DNA of 64,000 bases from Aristolochia californica (Eukaryota > Streptophyta > Magnoliopsida > Piperales > Aristolochiaceae), in NCBI GenBank assembly GCA_029961685.1, contig JARWKL010000003.1:14589731-14653730 (forward strand), written 5' to 3'. Below are positions 60,715 through 64,000 of this stretch, piece after piece. The position numbers were made by a program, and so were the translations under genes. The notes under the pieces were generated by a model that did no database searches, was not told where the DNA came from, and saw only the letters and a program-made list of their open reading frames with translations. Position 1 is the stretch's first letter. The number at the start of each line of letters is the position of its first letter.

Positions 60715-63700
60715 TGGTGCATAGATATCACTCATGCCCAACTTATCAAGGCAATTGTTAAAAACTCAGTAAGACACTGTCTTGGTTAGCACATTGGCAA
60801 GCTGCTCCTCAGATTGAACGTAATGATTCTTGCTTCTAACTTTTCTTTAATAAAGTGTCTATCAACTTCAACATGTTTAGTTCTATGATGCTGGATTGGG
60901 TAGAAGGCAATATCACATGCTGCCTTACTGTCATAGTATAATTTCATAGAACTTGTTTACTCAGTATGTAGTTCTTGTATCAGATTTTTGATCCATAATA
61001 ATTCACATATTGCCTTGGCCATTCCCATGTATTCGGCTTCAGTTGACGATCTAGCCACCACCTCTTGTTTCTTACTTCTTCAAGTGACCAAATTTCAACC
61101 AGCAAATGTAAAGTATCCAGATGTATACCATTGATCCTCTACTGACCCAGCCCAATCGGCATCAGTATAACCTTCACTTTTCAAATCACCTCCCTTTTTA
61201 AATAAAATTCCTTTCCCTGGAGATGATTTCAAGTAGCGCAGGATACGGTTGACAACATTCATATGTTCTTCACTTGGAGAGTGCATAAATTGAATGACCA
61301 CCCTTAGTACATAAGCTAAGTCTGGTCTAGTATATGCAAGATACATTAACGTCCCAACTAGTCTCTGATAACGTTCCTTGTTAGCAGGGACTTGATCTGA
61401 AAATGTTCCTAGTTTCAAATTTTCTTCCATAGGAGTACTGACTGGACTACATGTTGTCATACCAGTTTCCTTCAATAAATCCAAAGCATATTTTCGTTGA
61501 GATGGAAAAATTCCTTCCTTGGATCTTGACACTTCAATACCAAGAAAATATTTTAAGTAGCCAATATCTTTCATTTCAAACTCTCTAGCAAGATAACTTT
61601 GCAATGCTTTCTTTTCTTCTGGATCATTCGCAATTACTATCATATCATCAACATGCTCAATAAGAGCTTTGATGGCCTCCTTGTTATATTTCAGGAAGTG
61701 AGTATGATTTGAGTTGCTTTGCTTGTATCCAATAGGTTTCATAAAATTTGTGAACCTTCCAAACCATGCCCTCGGGGACTGCTTCAAACCTTATAGGGAT
61801 TTCCTCAGTTTACATACTTGTTTGCATCCTTTGTTTTGCATTATACATCTAGGAGGTAATTTCATATATACTTCTTCTTGGAGATCTCCATGCAAAAATG
61901 CATTTTTAACATCAAACTGATATAAGGGCCATTCAAGATTCATAGCCAGAGATAGTAGAATCCGAACAGTATTGATTTTGGCCACTGGTGCGAATGTCTC
62001 CATATAATCGATCTCGTGGGTTTAAGTATATCCTTTGGCGACAAGCTTTGCTTTGAACCTTTCAATAGTGGCATCGGCTTTATATTTAATGGTAAATACC
62101 CACCTGCATCCGACTGGTGTCTTTCCTACAGGTAGGTCAACCACTTCCCATGTTGAATTCTTTTGGAGGGACCTCATTTTTTCATTCATGGCTTGTTTCT
62201 ACTTAGGATATTTCAAGGTTTGCTACACACTTAGTAATAGATATAGCAGATAATTGATTCACAAATACTTCATTTTCCATTGACAATCTATGATAAGACA
62301 CAAAACTATGCATGGGATACTGAGATTTAGAGGTGAGAAGAGGTTCATAATTGACTCTAGGTTTTCCTCTTAGTTGAGTTTCGGAACTTACCTGAGGCTC
62401 AGACATGGACTCGGACTCAAAAGGCAATTGATCCATTGGTACATTATGAAGGGGAGAAGATGTCGGTTGAGACTCTAGTTGCATAACTTCCATCTGGTCT
62501 TGTCTGTCTCCAACCTGTGAAGATGTCGGCTGAGACTCTGGTTGCATCATTTCCATCTGGTCTTGTCTGTCTCCATCCTGTGAAGATGTCGGCTGAGACT
62601 CTGGTTGCATCACTTCCATCTGGTCTTGTCTGTCTCCATCCTATGAATCATGCTCATTTGTATCATTTTGATGTTCATTGTTGTAATCTGAATACTTACC
62701 ACTTTTAGTATCCAAGATATCCAAATGATGATTAAGGGTCTGCAATTCAATCTTGTTCTCCCCCTAAATTGAAGATTCAGGAGTAGAATAATACATGTGA
62801 TGTTCATGAAATACCACATCAAGAGTGACATACAATTTGCTAGAGGGAGGAAGATATCAACGATAACCTTTCTGATGTTGAGCATAACCAACAAAGACAC
62901 ACTTGAGAGCTCGGGGTTCCAATTTATTTCTCAATGGCTTATGGAGATGAACAAAGGCTACACACCCAAAAACTCTAGGTGGCATATTCGGCACAACAGA
63001 TGAACTTATAGTTTCATGAAGAACACTCAAGGGAGTCTTAAATTATAATGCACTCGAGGGTATTCGGATGATAAGAATAGCTACAGTTGTGATGGCTTCA
63101 CCCCAATAACTAGCCGGCATATGAGCTTTAAACAAGGAAGCACAAACAACCTCTAGAAGGTGGCGGTTCTTTCGCTCTGTAAGCCCATTTTGCTGAGGGT
63201 GTACGAACAAGTAGTTTGATGACTAATACCATGATCATCTAGATATTCTTTCAAACCTTGATTAACAAATTCTCCACCATTGTCACTACGGAGAGTTTGT
63301 ATTGTAGAATGGTACTGAGTGGCTATCATTTTTTGAAATTGTTTGAACAGTGAACTAACTTCACTTTTTTATTTCATTAATTCAATCCAAGTCATCCGGG
63401 TGTGATCATCAATGAAGGAACCAAACCACCGTTTATCACTCTGAGAGGCTATATTTGCTAGACCCCATGCATCAGAGTGGATAATCATAAAGGGTGTTGG
63501 ACTCCTATTCATGCTTATTTGAAATAGAACACGATGGATTTTAGCCAATTCACATACCTCACACTTAAAATTTGAAACAGATAATAGAGCAAATAGTTTT
63601 GGAAACAATTTCTTTAAATAACCAAAAGATGACTGACCCAACCTTTTATGCCATAACTAAATCTCATTTTCTGCAGATTATTCATGAAGAATGCTTGAGC

Positions 63701-63890
63701 TTATTGATGAGAACTCTCTGGCTTCAGATCAAGGTAATAGAGTTTCCCCCTTCTAATACCATAACCAATTGTCTTCCGAGTTCGAATGTCCTTAAACACA
63801 CAATGGTTAGGCCAAAAAATACAATATAATCCAAAGTGCGAGTTATTTGAGCCACTGATAATAAATTATGACTGAGGGTTGGAAAAACTT
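60715..63890 (-). pseudogene. copia pol pseudogene (integrase, RT, RNase H)
   Basis: Integrase at 63641-63369 shows SFGYLKKLF, CEVCELAKIHR and HSDAWGLANIA (first Asp kept, WGP altered). A second-Asp region (SDNGGEF) is near 63270-63290 and the QNG part is frameshifted. The linker (62900-62205) contains a 21-residue repeat. [20 protein letters not shown] (62003-61791), then KQSPRAWFGRF and HVDDMIV (61787 onward), with the Tyr of YVDD replaced by His. RNase H: YTDADWAGS near 61160, then SSTEAEYMG-like residues near 61030. Several stops and shifts. Confidence 0.88.
62458..62646. repeat. 63-bp minisatellite, three units, in frame within pol
   Basis: Units begin at 62458, 62521 and 62584 (AGATGTCGGYTGAGACTC). 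The period is exactly 63 bp, so on the minus strand it encodes a 21-residue repeat containing QPESQPTSS and GDRQDQME. It lies in the variable linker between integrase and RT. Confidence 0.95.
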
Positions 63891-64000
63891 GTTATGGACT
63901 TCATAGCATCTAGAGTAGCTGGTAGACGTAGAGGGTAACTTATGTAATTTTCAGATTTCTCAATTAAGTGGTATTGATGTAATTTCTTTAAAGAACTATG

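Larger units (their letters stand above)
60506..64000 (-). mobile_element. Ty1/copia element, minus strand, cut by window edge
   Basis: A partial 3' LTR (about 60506-60701) ends TCTTAACA, followed by CTTCCCGTCAAG, a polypurine-tract complement. RNase H, RT, linker and integrase follow up to the window end. Related to the 32357-37655 element in domain sequence but clearly a separate copy. The 5' part lies beyond 64000. Confidence 0.88.

Overview
This window looks like flowering-plant nuclear DNA. It carries one intact plant gene with six short-intron exons, a PIN-FORMED auxin exporter on the minus strand (28765-31288). Almost everything else is decayed Ty1/copia LTR retrotransposon sequence, TRIM-like miniature LTR elements, hAT and CACTA DNA-transposon remnants, microsatellites and AT-rich spacer. 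No bacterial operons, rRNA or tRNA genes, or CRISPR arrays were seen. The species cannot be fixed from the sequence alone.

Layout. 1-4548: minus-strand copia element cut by the window edge. 4549-5425: SINE-like promoter boxes and a lone LTR with primer-binding site. 5842-9856: plus-strand copia element with very short LTRs, carrying a 377-bp TRIM. 10225-11391: hAT transposase remnant. 11392-16127: spacer with microsatellites and no convincing gene. 16128-23419: an LTR element whose interior holds a Sirevirus-like LTR fragment and another copia element, itself holding a solo LTR. 23420-28560: LTR debris and spacer. 28765-31288: PIN gene. 32357-37655: a nearly complete 5.3-kb copia element with perfect target duplication, about 1.07 kb upstream of the PIN start codon. 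37661-43514: copia debris, a CACTA terminus followed by long polypyrimidine tandem blocks, a TRIM-like tandem and a minus-strand Sirevirus-like LTR. 43515-57057: a plus-strand Sirevirus-like element whose 5' LTR was hit by three separate LTR insertions (one of them hit again) and whose gag holds a solo LTR. 57085-60505: a gag fragment interrupted by a non-coding LTR element. 60506-64000: minus-strand copia element cut by the window edge.

The PIN protein (613 aa after splicing) should export auxin across the plasma membrane. Its three TPRXS loop sites and NPNTY motif argue for normal regulation of polarity and recycling. The mobile elements all show stops, deletions or lost catalytic residues, so none seen here looks autonomous. 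The most unusual signals are: a family of about 2-kb non-coding LTR elements (47304-49314, 49583-51890, 58254-60505) that share R/U5 but swap U3 modules; a five-level nested insertion stack whose boundaries can be read from target duplications; GATC-palindrome-rich long LTRs; and a CACTA-associated polypyrimidine tandem array.
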